From the NCBI GenBank assembly GCA_934489735.1, contig CAKSSR010000005.1:31151-95150 (forward strand): a DNA stretch of 64,000 nt, in the 5' to 3' direction. Numbering within the stretch: the first letter of the stretch is position 1; each line of letters begins with the position of its first letter. Source of the DNA: an uncultured Eubacteriales bacterium. GTDB taxonomy: Bacteria > Bacillota > Clostridia > Oscillospirales > Acutalibacteraceae. The position numbers and the translations under genes are program-made. Below the pieces are notes generated by a model. The model did not search any database, was not told the origin of the DNA, and saw nothing but the letters and a program-made list of their open reading frames with translations. Shown one piece after another: positions 47,214 to 55,149 of this stretch.

Positions 47214-48947
47214 ATGGATAAAAATATAAGTACTTTAAGACATTCAGCATCTCATATATTAGCTCAAGCTATAAAAAGACTACATCCAAATGCTAAATTA
47301 GCTATTGGACCATCTATAAAAGATGGATTTTATTATGACTTTGACATCGACGTAAAACTAACTCCTGAAATGTTCGAAGAAATTGAAAAAGAGATGAAAA
47401 AAATAATAAAAGAAAAGTTAAATATAGAAAGGTTTGAGCTTTCCAGAGAGGAAGCTATCAGACTCATGAGCGAAAGAGGCGAGATCTATAAAATAGAACT
47501 AATAAACGATTTGCCTGACGATGAGGTAATATCTTTTTACAAACAGGGAGAATTCGTAGATCTATGTGCTGGCCCTCACTTGGATAATACTTCAGAAGTA
47601 CCTGCATTCAAATTACTATCTGTTGCCGGAGCTTACTGGAGAGGTAGCGAAAAGAATAAAATGTTACAACGTATATACGGAACTGCTTTCTGGAATAAGG
47701 AAGATTTAAAAGAATATCTCCGTATGATAGAAGAAGCAAAGAAAAGAGATCACAGGAAGATAGGAAATGAACTACAACTATTTACGATAATGCCAGAAGG
47801 GCCAGGATTCCCATTCTTTTTACCAAACGGAATGATAATAAGAAATAACCTCGAGAACTTTTGGAGAGAGATTCATAGCAAATGTGGATATAAAGAGATC
47901 AAGACGCCTATGATTTTGAATAAAGAACTATGGCTCAGATCTGGTCACTGGGATCATTATAAAGACAATATGTATACGACGGTTATTGACGATACCGAGT
48001 ATGCATTAAAACCAATGAACTGCCCAGGGTGCATCTTGTATTATAAATCAAAACCTCACTCTTACAAAGAGTTTCCTTTAAGAATTGCTGAGATGGGGGT
48101 AGTACATCGTCACGAAAATTCAGGAAACTTGCACGGATTGATGAGAGTAAGATGCTTTACTCAAGACGATGCTCACATATTCTTACTTCCTGAACAAATA
48201 AAAGACGAGACTATAAAGGTAATTAACTTAATCGACAGCATATATAAGATGTTTGGATTTAAATATCATATCGAGCTATCAACCAGACCTGAGGATTCAA
48301 TGGGAACACAAGAGCAATGGGATCTAGCTACTAACAGCTTAAAAGAAGCATTAGAAGAAAATAATATCGAATATATAATAAATGAAGGCGACGGAGCATT
48401 TTATGGACCAAAAATAGACTTCCATCTAGAAGATTGCTTGGGCAGGACATGGCAATGTGGTACAATTCAACTCGACTTCCAGATGCCAGAACGTTTCGAT
48501 ATAGAATATATTTCAAATGATGGCAAAAAGCATCGTCCAGTTATGATCCATAGGACAGCACTTGGAAGCATTGAACGATTCATTGGAATCCTCACTGAGC
48601 ATCAGGCAGGAAATTTCTCGACTTGGTTAGCGCCTGTGCAAGTTAGGATCTTGCCAATATCTGAAGCACATATAGAATATGCGAAAAAAGTAGAAGAAGC
48701 ATTAGAAAAAAATAATATAAGAGTGGAATTGGACACCTCTAATGAGACTTTTGGTAAGAAAATGAGGAATTGTATTACAAACAAGATACCTTACAGCATC
48801 ATAATCGGAGACAAAGAAATGTCTGAGAACGTAATTTCAGTAAAAAATAGAGACACTTCTAATCAAGTCAGCATAACAGTAGAAGAATTTATCAACAAAC
48901 TAGTAGAAGAGATAAAAAATAGAGACATAGAATTAAAAGTAATATAA
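47214..48947 (+). CDS. thrS: Threonyl-tRNA synthetase lacking the TGS domain
   Basis: A 577-residue class II enzyme charging tRNA-Thr. It begins directly with the editing domain (RHSASHILAQAI with HxxxH, and the later LCAGPHLDNT), so the usual ~60-residue N-terminal TGS domain is absent and the protein is shorter than the common ~640 residues. The catalytic core is intact: KPMNCPGCILYYK, HRHENSGNLHGLMRVRCFTQD (motif 2), IHRTALGSIERFIGIL (motif 3), plus the C-terminal anticodon domain. AAAGGA lies 10 nt before the ATG. TGS-less ThrRS is known in some reduced or anaerobic Bacillota. Confidence 0.96.
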   Translation: MDKNISTLRHSASHILAQAIKRLHPNAKLAIGPSIKDGFYYDFDIDVKLTPEMFEEIEKEMKKIIKEKLNIERFELSREEAIRLMSERGEIYKIELINDLPDDEVISFYKQGEFVDLCAGPHLDNTSEVPAFKLLSVAGAYWRGSEKNKMLQRIYGTAFWNKEDLKEYLRMIEEAKKRDHRKIGNELQLFTIMPEGPGFPFFLPNGMIIRNNLENFWREIHSKCGYKEIKTPMILNKELWLRSGHWDHYKDNMYTTVIDDTEYALKPMNCPGCILYYKSKPHSYKEFPLRIAEMGVVHRHENSGNLHGLMRVRCFTQDDAHIFLLPEQIKDETIKVINLIDSIYKMFGFKYHIELSTRPEDSMGTQEQWDLATNSLKEALEENNIEYIINEGDGAFYGPKIDFHLEDCLGRTWQCGTIQLDFQMPERFDIEYISNDGKKHRPVMIHRTALGSIERFIGILTEHQAGNFSTWLAPVQVRILPISEAHIEYAKKVEEALEKNNIRVELDTSNETFGKKMRNCITNKIPYSIIIGDKEMSENVISVKNRDTSNQVSITVEEFINKLVEEIKNRDIELKVI

Positions 48948-48956
48948 ATTAATTAA

Positions 48957-48994
48957 CTCTCCCATACCTTTTTTCAATGGGAGAGCATTCTTTT
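48957..48994 (+). terminator. Terminator of thrS
   Basis: CTCTCCCAT and ATGGGAGAG form a perfect 9-bp stem, followed by CATTCTTTT. It abuts the end of the convergent leader-peptide gene. Confidence 0.75.
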
Positions 48995-49355
48995 ACACTT
49001 CTATAGTAATGATTTTCTTTTCCGGGCCTTTTTTATTCTTCTTATTATAAAAATATGCTGTCGTTATCTTTTCTGCTTCCTTCTGGGATATCTTTCTTCC
49101 CTGATAGTAGTAATTATCTTTCTTAAAAATATTTACTTCTCTTGTAACGCCAGCACAATTGTATTCCTGGATCGTATACTCGTCTTTATTTCCTATAAGG
49201 AATCCTCCTGAAACTTCAGATAGGTCAGAATTGCTCAACTGTTTATTACTTTTTTTATCCAATGACTTTCCCCCTAGTAAAGTCTCAGAAGAAACTATCG
49301 GTGGTTCATCATGAAACTTATAAGTAAATTCATCTCTTAAGTTCTTTTTGCTCAT
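48993..49355 (-). CDS. Secreted small protein with double-glycine leader
   Basis: A 120-residue protein. The segment LSNSDLSEVSGG (around residues 40-51) matches the consensus end of bacteriocin-type leaders cut by C39-peptidase ABC exporters. The ~69-residue mature part would start FLIGNKDEYTIQEYNCAG, with one Cys and a Lys-rich end. It is larger than typical class II bacteriocins and has no lanthionine-type Cys/Ser pattern. AAAGGA lies 9 nt before the ATG. A perfect 8-bp-arm palindrome (49375-49395, ATAAATTT half) lies just upstream and may be an operator. No exporter or modification gene is nearby. The role (bacteriocin, signal or effector) is unknown. Confidence 0.65.
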   Translation of the reverse strand: MSKKNLRDEFTYKFHDEPPIVSSETLLGGKSLDKKSNKQLSNSDLSEVSGGFLIGNKDEYTIQEYNCAGVTREVNIFKKDNYYYQGRKISQKEAEKITTAYFYNKKNKKGPEKKIITIEV

Positions 49356-49497
49356 AACCTCATATCCTTTCGCAATAAATTTGATATAAATTTATTTTGC
49401 CTCTTAACTCCTTTATATATACTCAAACCAAATATTTAAATTTCGTTCGTAAATATTTTACAAATCGTAGAATAAGTATTTTTTTTCAAAAAAACAC

Positions 49498-49526
49498 TTG
49501 ATTTTTTTATGTTAGTATGATATTAT
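49498..49526 (+). promoter_or_regulatory. Promoter of tRNA-Arg(ACG)
   Basis: TTGATT (49498-49503), 17 bp, TATTAT (49521-49526), about 20 bp before the tRNA. Confidence 0.65.
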
Positions 49527-49547
49527 ATTAATGTCAATTGAAGTAAT

Positions 49548-49624
49548 GCGCTAGTAGCTCAGTCGGATAGAGTGTTTGGCTACGAACCAAAAGGTCGGGG
49601 GTTCGAATCCCTCCTGGCGCGCCA
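49548..49624 (+). tRNA. tRNA-Arg (ACG anticodon)
   Basis: Acceptor GCGCTAG/CTGGCGC (one wobble), D-arm GCTC/GAGT, anticodon stem TTTGG/CCAAA with loop CTACGAA (anticodon ACG, read as ICG), T-arm with TTCGAAT. CCA is encoded at 49622-49624. Confidence 0.96.
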
Positions 49625-49628
49625 ATGA

Positions 49629-49666
49629 GTCTGGGTAAAGAATTTCTTACCCAGGCCTATTTTTTT
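49629..49666 (+). terminator. Terminator of tRNA-Arg(ACG)
   Basis: CTGGGTAA/TTACCCAG 8-bp stem followed by GCCTA and seven T. The next ~230 bp (49667-49898) show no feature. Confidence 0.85.
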
Positions 49667-49898
49667 ATACCAAAATTCATGCAGATTTTATTTTTATAGT
49701 CTCTCATGATTATATTTCCTTATTCTTTTGCATTTTTTGCTGCTATTGAGGTGAATTTTTTCAATAAACCCATTACAATTTTCTGCAATTACATCCACTG
49801 CATCATCAGATTCTATACTTATTCTTATCATCTAGTGACATTTGGTTACATTTTCTTAAAATATGCTTGCTATTTCTAATTCCAATCTAAATAATAAT

Positions 49899-49935
49899 AA
49901 AAAAAATCAACCGACCTTTTACAAAAGCCGGTTAA
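49899..49935 (-). terminator. Terminator of tRNA-Leu
   Basis: Minus-strand AACCGGCTTTT and AAAAGGTCGGTT form a long stem with a tiny loop, followed by GA and T8. Confidence 0.85.
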
Positions 49936-49951
49936 TCTCCTCCCAATATTG

Positions 49952-50035
49952 TGGTGCGAGTGACAGGACTTGAACCTGCACGGTGTTGCCACTAGAACCT
50001 AAATCTAGCGCGTCTGCCAATTCCGCCACACTCGC
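49952..50035 (-). tRNA. tRNA-Leu (TAG anticodon)
   Basis: A class II tRNA with a long variable arm. Acceptor GCGAGTG/CACTCGC, anticodon stem CTAGA/TCTAG with loop TTTAGGT (anticodon TAG), variable arm TGGCAACACCGT, T-loop TTCAAGT. CCA is encoded. Confidence 0.96.
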
Positions 50036-50050
50036 TTGATAACATAATCT

Positions 50051-50079
50051 ATTATATACTATCAAAATTAAAATTGCAA
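50051..50079 (-). promoter_or_regulatory. Promoter of tRNA-Leu
   Basis: Minus-strand TTGCAA (50074-50079), 17 bp, TATAAT (50051-50056). Confidence 0.78.
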
Positions 50080-50173
50080 TAGGTAAATTTAAAAAATTTT
50101 AATTTTTTTTTATTTTCTTCACTTTATTCAATTCATATCTCACTTTCTCTCATTATTTTATTAAAATTTATAA

Positions 50174-50202
50174 GAAAAATGAAGACGGCCGCAACCGTCT
50201 CC
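50174..50202 (-). terminator. Terminator of ftsZ
   Basis: Minus-strand AGACGG-TTGCGG-CCGTCT followed by TCATTTTTC, directly after the ftsZ stop. Confidence 0.75.
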
Positions 50203-50216
50203 TTAATTATTCTTAA

Positions 50217-51407
50217 CTATTTTCTATTGAATATTGACATTATATCATAAAAAGTATCATCGTCTTCAGAATCCGAAGAGTTAGAGTAAGAGTTATTATT
50301 TTTTTCAATAATGCTGCTATTATTACTGCTACTGCTGACATTATTATTGCTATTTATGCTGCTATTTTTAATGCTTGCACTACTATTATTACTATTACTG
50401 CTTATAGATTCTGATTTATTATTATCTTGCTCATTTGAACTCATTATATCCTTAGTATCAAATCCTGTTGCTATAACTGTAACTATCATCTCATCGTCTA
50501 AACTTTCGTCAAAAGCTGCTCCCCAAATTATATTTGCATCTGGAGACGCTTGTTGCGATATCATTGTTGATGCAGTATCTATTTCATCCAGTCCTATATC
50601 AGGTGATGATGTTATGTTTATGATAACGCCTCTTGCTCCGTCTATAGCCGTTTCCAACAATGGGCTTGATATTGCTAAGTTTGCTGCTACTTCTGCCTTA
50701 TCTTTTCCTGATGCTCGTCCAACTCCCATATGAGCATATCCAGCATCTTTCATAACTGAAGTAACATCTGCGAAGTCCAAGTTAACCAATCCTGGCAATA
50801 ATATAAGATCTGATATACTTTGCACGCCCTGTCTCAAGACATCGTCAGCAACTGCAAATGCATTGATTAAAGTTATCCTTTGTTCGCTAGCATATTTCAA
50901 TCTCTCGTTAGGGATAACCACAAGCGAATCAACATGTTGCCTAAGTGCTGATATTCCGTTCTCAGCCTGGCTCATTCTACGTTTGCCTTCAAACGCAAAA
51001 GGCTTAGTAACTATGCCGATAGTTAGAATTCCCATCTCTCTTGCTATTTCTGCAACGACAGGAGCTGCTCCAGTTCCTGTTCCTCCGCCCATTCCTGCGG
51101 TTATAAATACCATGTCTGCTCCTTTTAGAGACTCTATTATATTATCTCTACTTTCTTCAGCAGACTTCTGACCTATTTCAGGTTTTGATCCGGCGCCTTT
51201 ACCGTGCGTTATTTTTTCGCCTATTTGTATCCTCTGCCCTGCCTGAGATCTAAGTAAGGCTTGCTTGTCCGTATTAATACTTATAAAATCCACACATTTA
51301 ATTCCTGCAGATACCATTCGATTAACGGCATTTCCTCCACCGCCGCCTACCCCGATTACTTTTATCTGCACCATATCTTCTAATTCATCAACAAGTTCAA
51401 ATGACAT
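50217..51407 (-). CDS. ftsZ: Cell-division GTPase FtsZ
   Basis: A 396-residue tubulin-like protein that polymerises into the division ring. The GTP-binding motifs are clear: VIGVGGGGGNAVNRM, the tubulin signature GMGGGTGTGAAP, and NERLKYASEQ downstream. The globular domain ends near residue 315. It is followed by a low-complexity linker made almost only of Asn and Ser, then a C-terminal peptide EDDDTFYDIMSIFNRK, which is not the usual DIPxFLR-type FtsA/ZipA/SepF-binding motif. The start is at MSFELVDELE (ATG, GAGGGG 12 nt upstream). ftsA, ftsQ and mur genes are not adjacent, so ftsZ is isolated from a dcw cluster. A promoter lies about 330 nt upstream. Confidence 0.97.
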   Translation of the reverse strand: MSFELVDELEDMVQIKVIGVGGGGGNAVNRMVSAGIKCVDFISINTDKQALLRSQAGQRIQIGEKITHGKGAGSKPEIGQKSAEESRDNIIESLKGADMVFITAGMGGGTGTGAAPVVAEIAREMGILTIGIVTKPFAFEGKRRMSQAENGISALRQHVDSLVVIPNERLKYASEQRITLINAFAVADDVLRQGVQSISDLILLPGLVNLDFADVTSVMKDAGYAHMGVGRASGKDKAEVAANLAISSPLLETAIDGARGVIINITSSPDIGLDEIDTASTMISQQASPDANIIWGAAFDESLDDEMIVTVIATGFDTKDIMSSNEQDNNKSESISSNSNNSSASIKNSSINSNNNVSSSSNNSSIIEKNNNSYSNSSDSEDDDTFYDIMSIFNRK

Positions 51408-51737
51408 AGCACTACTCAACCCCTCGCTTCTTTTCAATTTTAATTTTTGTTACCCGATCCGTGAATTCTCCCATCTTTTCTCATACAAAAGTCATTAAGC
51501 CAGAGAATTCTCTACACACCCAGTCAAAATACATGTATTTATTTTTAATTATTTCTGCGATTTGCTGCAAAAAATCAATAATATTCTACATTAATCAAAC
51601 ATAGCCTTAAGTTTTAACATTTTTTCTTAATCAATAAAAACAACACGATCTCAAATTCATAACGGATAAACCTAAACTAATCAAACCGGCATCATTTTCG
51701 CAAACATTTTTTAAATATACCGGTCTTTTGCCACAAT

Positions 51738-51766
51738 ATTATAACACTCTTTCAATCTGATTGCAA
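51738..51766 (-). promoter_or_regulatory. Promoter upstream of ftsZ
   Basis: Minus-strand TTGCAA (51761-51766), 17 bp ending TGT, TATAAT (51738-51743). The leader would be ~325 nt; within it a 12-bp palindrome AGAGAATTCTCT lies at 51502-51513. No riboswitch is recognised. Confidence 0.75.
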
Positions 51767-51828
51767 GCGATATAAGAAAAATATTACTTGTTTAAATCAA
51801 AAACATTGTTTTTTATAAATATATACTG

Positions 51829-51845
51829 TTTTTTTTTTTTTTTTT
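51829..51845 (+). repeat. Intergenic poly-T tract (17 T)
   Basis: Seventeen T in a row in the divergent region between ftsZ and the 52136 gene remnant. No hairpin precedes it, so it is not a terminator. Apart from this, 51767-52090 is AT-rich and shows no gene. Confidence 0.85.
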
Positions 51846-52091
51846 GTACATTTATACAAGTTTTTGTTATAGATTTTAAAAATATTACGTGAATCCATGT
51901 TTCTGTTAACAAATTATATTACTAGCTTACTATTTATTCCTCGTTATCCAATTTTTGTAACGGTTTTTAACATTTAGTCATTTTCACTATTAGCGCAATT
52001 AAAAATTTTATCATTTATGTTTATTTATACAATAATTATGTATATACTATTAAAGTTATGTCATATTAATGTAAAGTAAAGACAAGTATAT

Positions 52092-52097
52092 TATAAT
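52092..52097 (+). promoter_or_regulatory. -10 element before the decayed repeat gene
   Basis: A perfect TATAAT about 40 nt before the TTG start; the -35 region is poor. Confidence 0.45.
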
Positions 52098-52135
52098 AGT
52101 AAGTATGAAATTAATTGTAAAGAGAGAACTAAAAT

Positions 52136-52537
52136 TTGATAAACTTTAGAAAAATTTTAATAACATCTACGTGCGCAATAAGTTTAAGCACGACACTTTC
52201 AGTATTTCCTTCCTTGTCAATGGAACAATGTAAAGAAAGGCTTGCATCAGACATATTTAGGAAAGAAATATTAAGTGGCAGGGAAGAAAATTATGCATAT
52301 TATTATGTCACTTTGATTATAAATAAAGGGATTAGGGAAGAAACAGCAAGACAACAGGCAGAAATTTACGAGAAATTGGTAACGGAAGGTAAGTGCGAGT
52401 TTTATGAGCACAAGTACGCTGCTTCAATAATCAGTTGAAAGGATGAAGAAAAAGCAAATCATGAGGCAATTGAATACGAAAAGATGAAAAAATCAAAGCC
52501 TTACTGGGAAGAAATGAAAATTGTAACCTTGTACTAA
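52136..52537 (+). pseudogene. Decayed member of the helical-repeat family (in-frame TGA)
   Basis: From a TTG at 52136 a 100-residue product is readable to a TGA at 52436-52438. It has a signal peptide (LITSTCAISLSTTLSVFPSLS) and two repeat units typical of R1-R14 (GREENYAYYYVTLIINKGIR; ETARQQAEIYEKLVTEGKCE). After the TGA the same frame continues with repeat-like codons (DEEKANHEAIEYEKMKKSK) to a TAA at 52535. So a nonsense mutation truncates it, or it was always short. The family call is firm; loss of function is inference. It is the only plus-strand copy, 21 kb from the array. A strong terminator follows. Confidence 0.65.
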
Positions 52538-52567
52538 GAAATTAATAACGATAACATAACAAAAATA

Positions 52568-52607
52568 TCCGGGGGCACTTAAAAACATCACCCTCGGACA
52601 CTTTTTT
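52568..52607 (+). terminator. Terminator of the decayed repeat gene
   Basis: TCCGGGGG pairs with CCCTCGGA (one G-U), 15-nt loop, then CAC and T6. Confidence 0.85.
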
Positions 52608-52657
52608 CTCTAAATATTTTAAAATTTTTCAATTTACTTTTGACTTTCCGCAGCAAT

Positions 52658-52783
52658 TTATATATTTTTTTCAATCATATTCATTACGTAGGTTAAATTT
52701 TGCTGACTTGTATCAAATATGCCATCTGTTTTATCATTATTTCTCATCGATTTATATGCAATTTCTTTCTGTTTCCTTATCAA
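52658..52783 (-). pseudogene. Possible coding remnant downstream of PV2
   Basis: Twenty bases after the PV2 stop the minus strand carries a 41-codon open stretch from a TTG (starts LIRKQKEIAYKSMRNNDK, ends NMIEKNI) with helix-like composition typical of the neighbouring gene. It has no convincing start. It may be a former C-terminal extension of PV2 separated by a stop or frameshift. Confidence 0.35.
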
Positions 52784-52803
52784 CTCTTGACCCTAGGTGA
52801 ATT

Positions 52804-54414
52804 TTATTTTGCATCATTTAAACTATCTTTGTATTTTTTTATAAGTTTTTGAGCCAATTCCTTCAAGTCAGTTTTATTTCCAAATGACAAGTCTTCAATT
52901 TTCTTTCTTCCTTCTATAACTTCATAAATTTCAGCTAATTCTTTATTACTAAACTCAGCAAAATCGCCATAACAATTCAAAAAACCTTCTAAAGAATTAA
53001 AATATGGATATAATATAGTCGATCTTGCATCTTCTGGTACTTTCTCTATCTTTTCAATTTTGTCATCGTCTGGTTTTATATTATAAACTCTATTTATCCA
53101 TTTTAAATACGAAATGTCTCTATAATTCGGCACTCGATATATCAAGAACTTTGTTTTTCCCTCTTCCGCTTCACCTATTTTTATTTTTTTCACGTCTGAA
53201 CATAGTTCCTCATCTTTAAATTTATAATATTCATTATTTTCTAACTCTTTTTCTAATTCTTCGCCTGATATAATTCTCCAATATGGTAATTGCTTACCGT
53301 TATAACTAACGTAATGTTGAACATATTTCCAAGCTCCTTTATCTTTCCCATTCGCACTAGACACTTTTTCTGCCACCTTTTTATCTATCTCTCCTTCATC
53401 GCTATTACCTATTAAGTCAAATGCTTCTGCTGCTATCCCATTTGTTATTTCAAGGTTCTCCTCTGCATAACCTGTTCCGTGGTTAAAATACGTCTCATAT
53501 CTAACTGCTAATACAAGATTTGAATATTCCTCTTTACTTATTCCATGCAATAATATATACCTCTTCATTTTTCTATCTATCTCATCTTTTTTAAGTTCCT
53601 CAAATCCTTCTTTAGATAAAATATGTTTAATTTTCTTTGCCGACTGTTGATTGAAATCTTTTGGTTGATTAAATATGTAATAATCATTTTTATTATCATC
53701 TATTATCACTTGGACGCTCGATATATCTTCTATTCTATCGCCAGTAAATATGTAAAATTTAGTTGCACCTTTTCTATCTAAGCCATCAATTTCTTTTTTC
53801 AAATCATCCAATGTCTTGATATTTTTTTCATCCTTATTCAAATCCATAATGCATCTTAACATTTCGTCACTCATATCCTCATTTATTTCTTCCATATCCT
53901 TCATTCCTTCAAAACTTTTAGGACTTTCCTCTATCAACTCCTCTAACTTTGCTAATAATTTAAGATTCTCATACTTATTATAATTGGGGATCACTAACCT
54001 TTCGCTATCATTTTTAATTATATAATATCCACATTTCAATGATTCAAAGCCTATGTCAATATCAGTATACTTGTAAAATTTAATTTTCTTAGATAATTCA
54101 ACAAACTCTTTTTTAGTCGTTAGCAAGTTCCAATAATTATGTCCCGCTAACATTTTAAAACGCTTTCTTTCCTCTCCCGGTATGACATCCATGTCCTCTA
54201 ATTTTGAAAGCAATCCTAAATATACATATGGTTCTAATTTGTTTTTATTAAGAAAATCTCTAAATGTTTGCATTTTCACCCCTTTTTCATCAATCTCTTG
54301 TATAAGCTCTGCTAATAATTTAACTTTAAATATAAACTCAGATCTAATTTGTACATCATTAAGGCTTTTAGCTGATTCTAGTTTTCCTCTAATTGCATCA
54401 TCGACTTCTTTCAC
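52804..54414 (-). CDS. 3' part of phase-variable gene PV2 (out of frame as sequenced)
   Basis: A 536-codon open frame from a GTG, but the frame is open upstream without a stop to the 13-G tract (codons after the tract read GTNPIGPVKKQLVKTKDE), so the GTG is not the true start. With 11 or 14 G it joins the 54531-54896 ORF into a protein of about 696 residues. Segments such as EYYKFKDEELCSDVKKIKI and FSNKELAEIYEVIEGRKK match PV1, showing paralogy, but PV2 lacks PV1's C-terminal VGHGEE domain. It is hydrophilic and helical, with no signal peptide. The function is unknown. Confidence 0.75.
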   Translation of the reverse strand: MKEVDDAIRGKLESAKSLNDVQIRSEFIFKVKLLAELIQEIDEKGVKMQTFRDFLNKNKLEPYVYLGLLSKLEDMDVIPGEERKRFKMLAGHNYWNLLTTKKEFVELSKKIKFYKYTDIDIGFESLKCGYYIIKNDSERLVIPNYNKYENLKLLAKLEELIEESPKSFEGMKDMEEINEDMSDEMLRCIMDLNKDEKNIKTLDDLKKEIDGLDRKGATKFYIFTGDRIEDISSVQVIIDDNKNDYYIFNQPKDFNQQSAKKIKHILSKEGFEELKKDEIDRKMKRYILLHGISKEEYSNLVLAVRYETYFNHGTGYAEENLEITNGIAAEAFDLIGNSDEGEIDKKVAEKVSSANGKDKGAWKYVQHYVSYNGKQLPYWRIISGEELEKELENNEYYKFKDEELCSDVKKIKIGEAEEGKTKFLIYRVPNYRDISYLKWINRVYNIKPDDDKIEKIEKVPEDARSTILYPYFNSLEGFLNCYGDFAEFSNKELAEIYEVIEGRKKIEDLSFGNKTDLKELAQKLIKKYKDSLNDAK

Positions 54415-54530
54415 TTCTTTATGGTTGCCATAAAATATCTCTTTAATTACATCTTTGTTTTTCTCTGAATCAAGAGAATCACAAATAAGATAACTATTTT
54501 CTTCTTTTTTATAAACTTCTGATGTCGCTT

Positions 54531-54896
54531 TTATCTTATACGACTCATTTGCAATATAAAATTTTGCTTCATCTTTAGTTTTAACCAGTTGTTTCTTAAC
54601 TGGCCCAATTGGATTCGTACCCCCCCCCCCCCGGCTATTTCATGACATTTTCTTATAAAGTAATCAATATTATGGTTATCATCATATTCTTCTCCAAATT
54701 TTGCAGGTAGTTCGTTTTTTAATAAAGAATTAAAAGTTGCCTTACTTTCTTCAAACATTTGCAAGATTTCATTTAATCCTAGTTCTTTTCCATCAATTCC
54801 ACCAAGAGATTCAATCCCATTATTAATTTCTATTTCTTCTTTTTTAATTTTTTCTAACAACGTTCCAATTTCTAATATTGTTTTATCATCTGCCAT
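54531..54896 (-). CDS. 5' part of phase-variable gene PV2
   Basis: ATG at 54896 with GAGGAGGAG upstream. About 85 residues parallel the PV1 N-terminal domain (LLEKIKKEEIEI, IESLGGIDG, ELPAKFGEE, YFIRKCHEIAGGGG). After the 13-G tract the frame runs through 32 codons of sequence foreign to the gene (VRIQLGQLRNNW onwards) before a stop. That tail is an out-of-frame reading of the same DNA that encodes the normal continuation. The promoter at 54938 is nearly identical to that of PV1. Confidence 0.75.
   Translation of the reverse strand: MADDKTILEIGTLLEKIKKEEIEINNGIESLGGIDGKELGLNEILQMFEESKATFNSLLKNELPAKFGEEYDDNHNIDYFIRKCHEIAGGGGVRIQLGQLRNNWLKLKMKQNFILQMSRIR
54620..54632 (-). repeat. Poly-G tract (13 G in gene direction) in PV2
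   Basis: Thirteen consecutive C on the plus strand at the same domain boundary as in PV1. 11 or 14 G restores the full frame, so 13 is OFF. The base after the tract differs by one nucleotide from PV1, which is why the ON lengths differ. Confidence 0.9.
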
Positions 54897-54937
54897 GCAT
54901 AACTCCTCCTCTATAAATATATATTTTATACATTAAT

Positions 54938-54967
54938 ATTATATCACACATTACTTATTGTATGCAA
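54938..54967 (-). promoter_or_regulatory. Promoter of PV2
   Basis: Minus-strand TTGCAT (54962-54967), 18 bp ending TGTGA, TATAAT (54938-54943); the same layout and flanks as PV1. Confidence 0.78.
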
Positions 54968-55084
54968 CATTTATATTTTTAGAATTTACATGTCTAAATT
55001 CATCACTTATCACCAGTTTGAATGTGAATTTTGTTAGTCATTTTTCTGTTTTCCGGTAAACTTTTCGTTCTATTTTTTTATTTC

Positions 55085-55113
55085 TTTACAAAATTATAAG
55101 CAAATTGTATAAT
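55085..55113 (+). promoter_or_regulatory. Promoter of the FkbM methyltransferase gene
   Basis: TTTACA (55085-55090), 17 bp ending TTG, TATAAT (55108-55113). It excludes the in-frame start at 55105. Confidence 0.75.
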
Positions 55114-55149
55114 ATAATTAAGATTTTATTGATTTGGGAAGGAATTTGT

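Noticed and set aside
50311..50733. Plus-strand poly-Leu open frame opposite the end of ftsZ
   Set aside because: It is simply the antisense of the Asn/Ser codons of the FtsZ linker.
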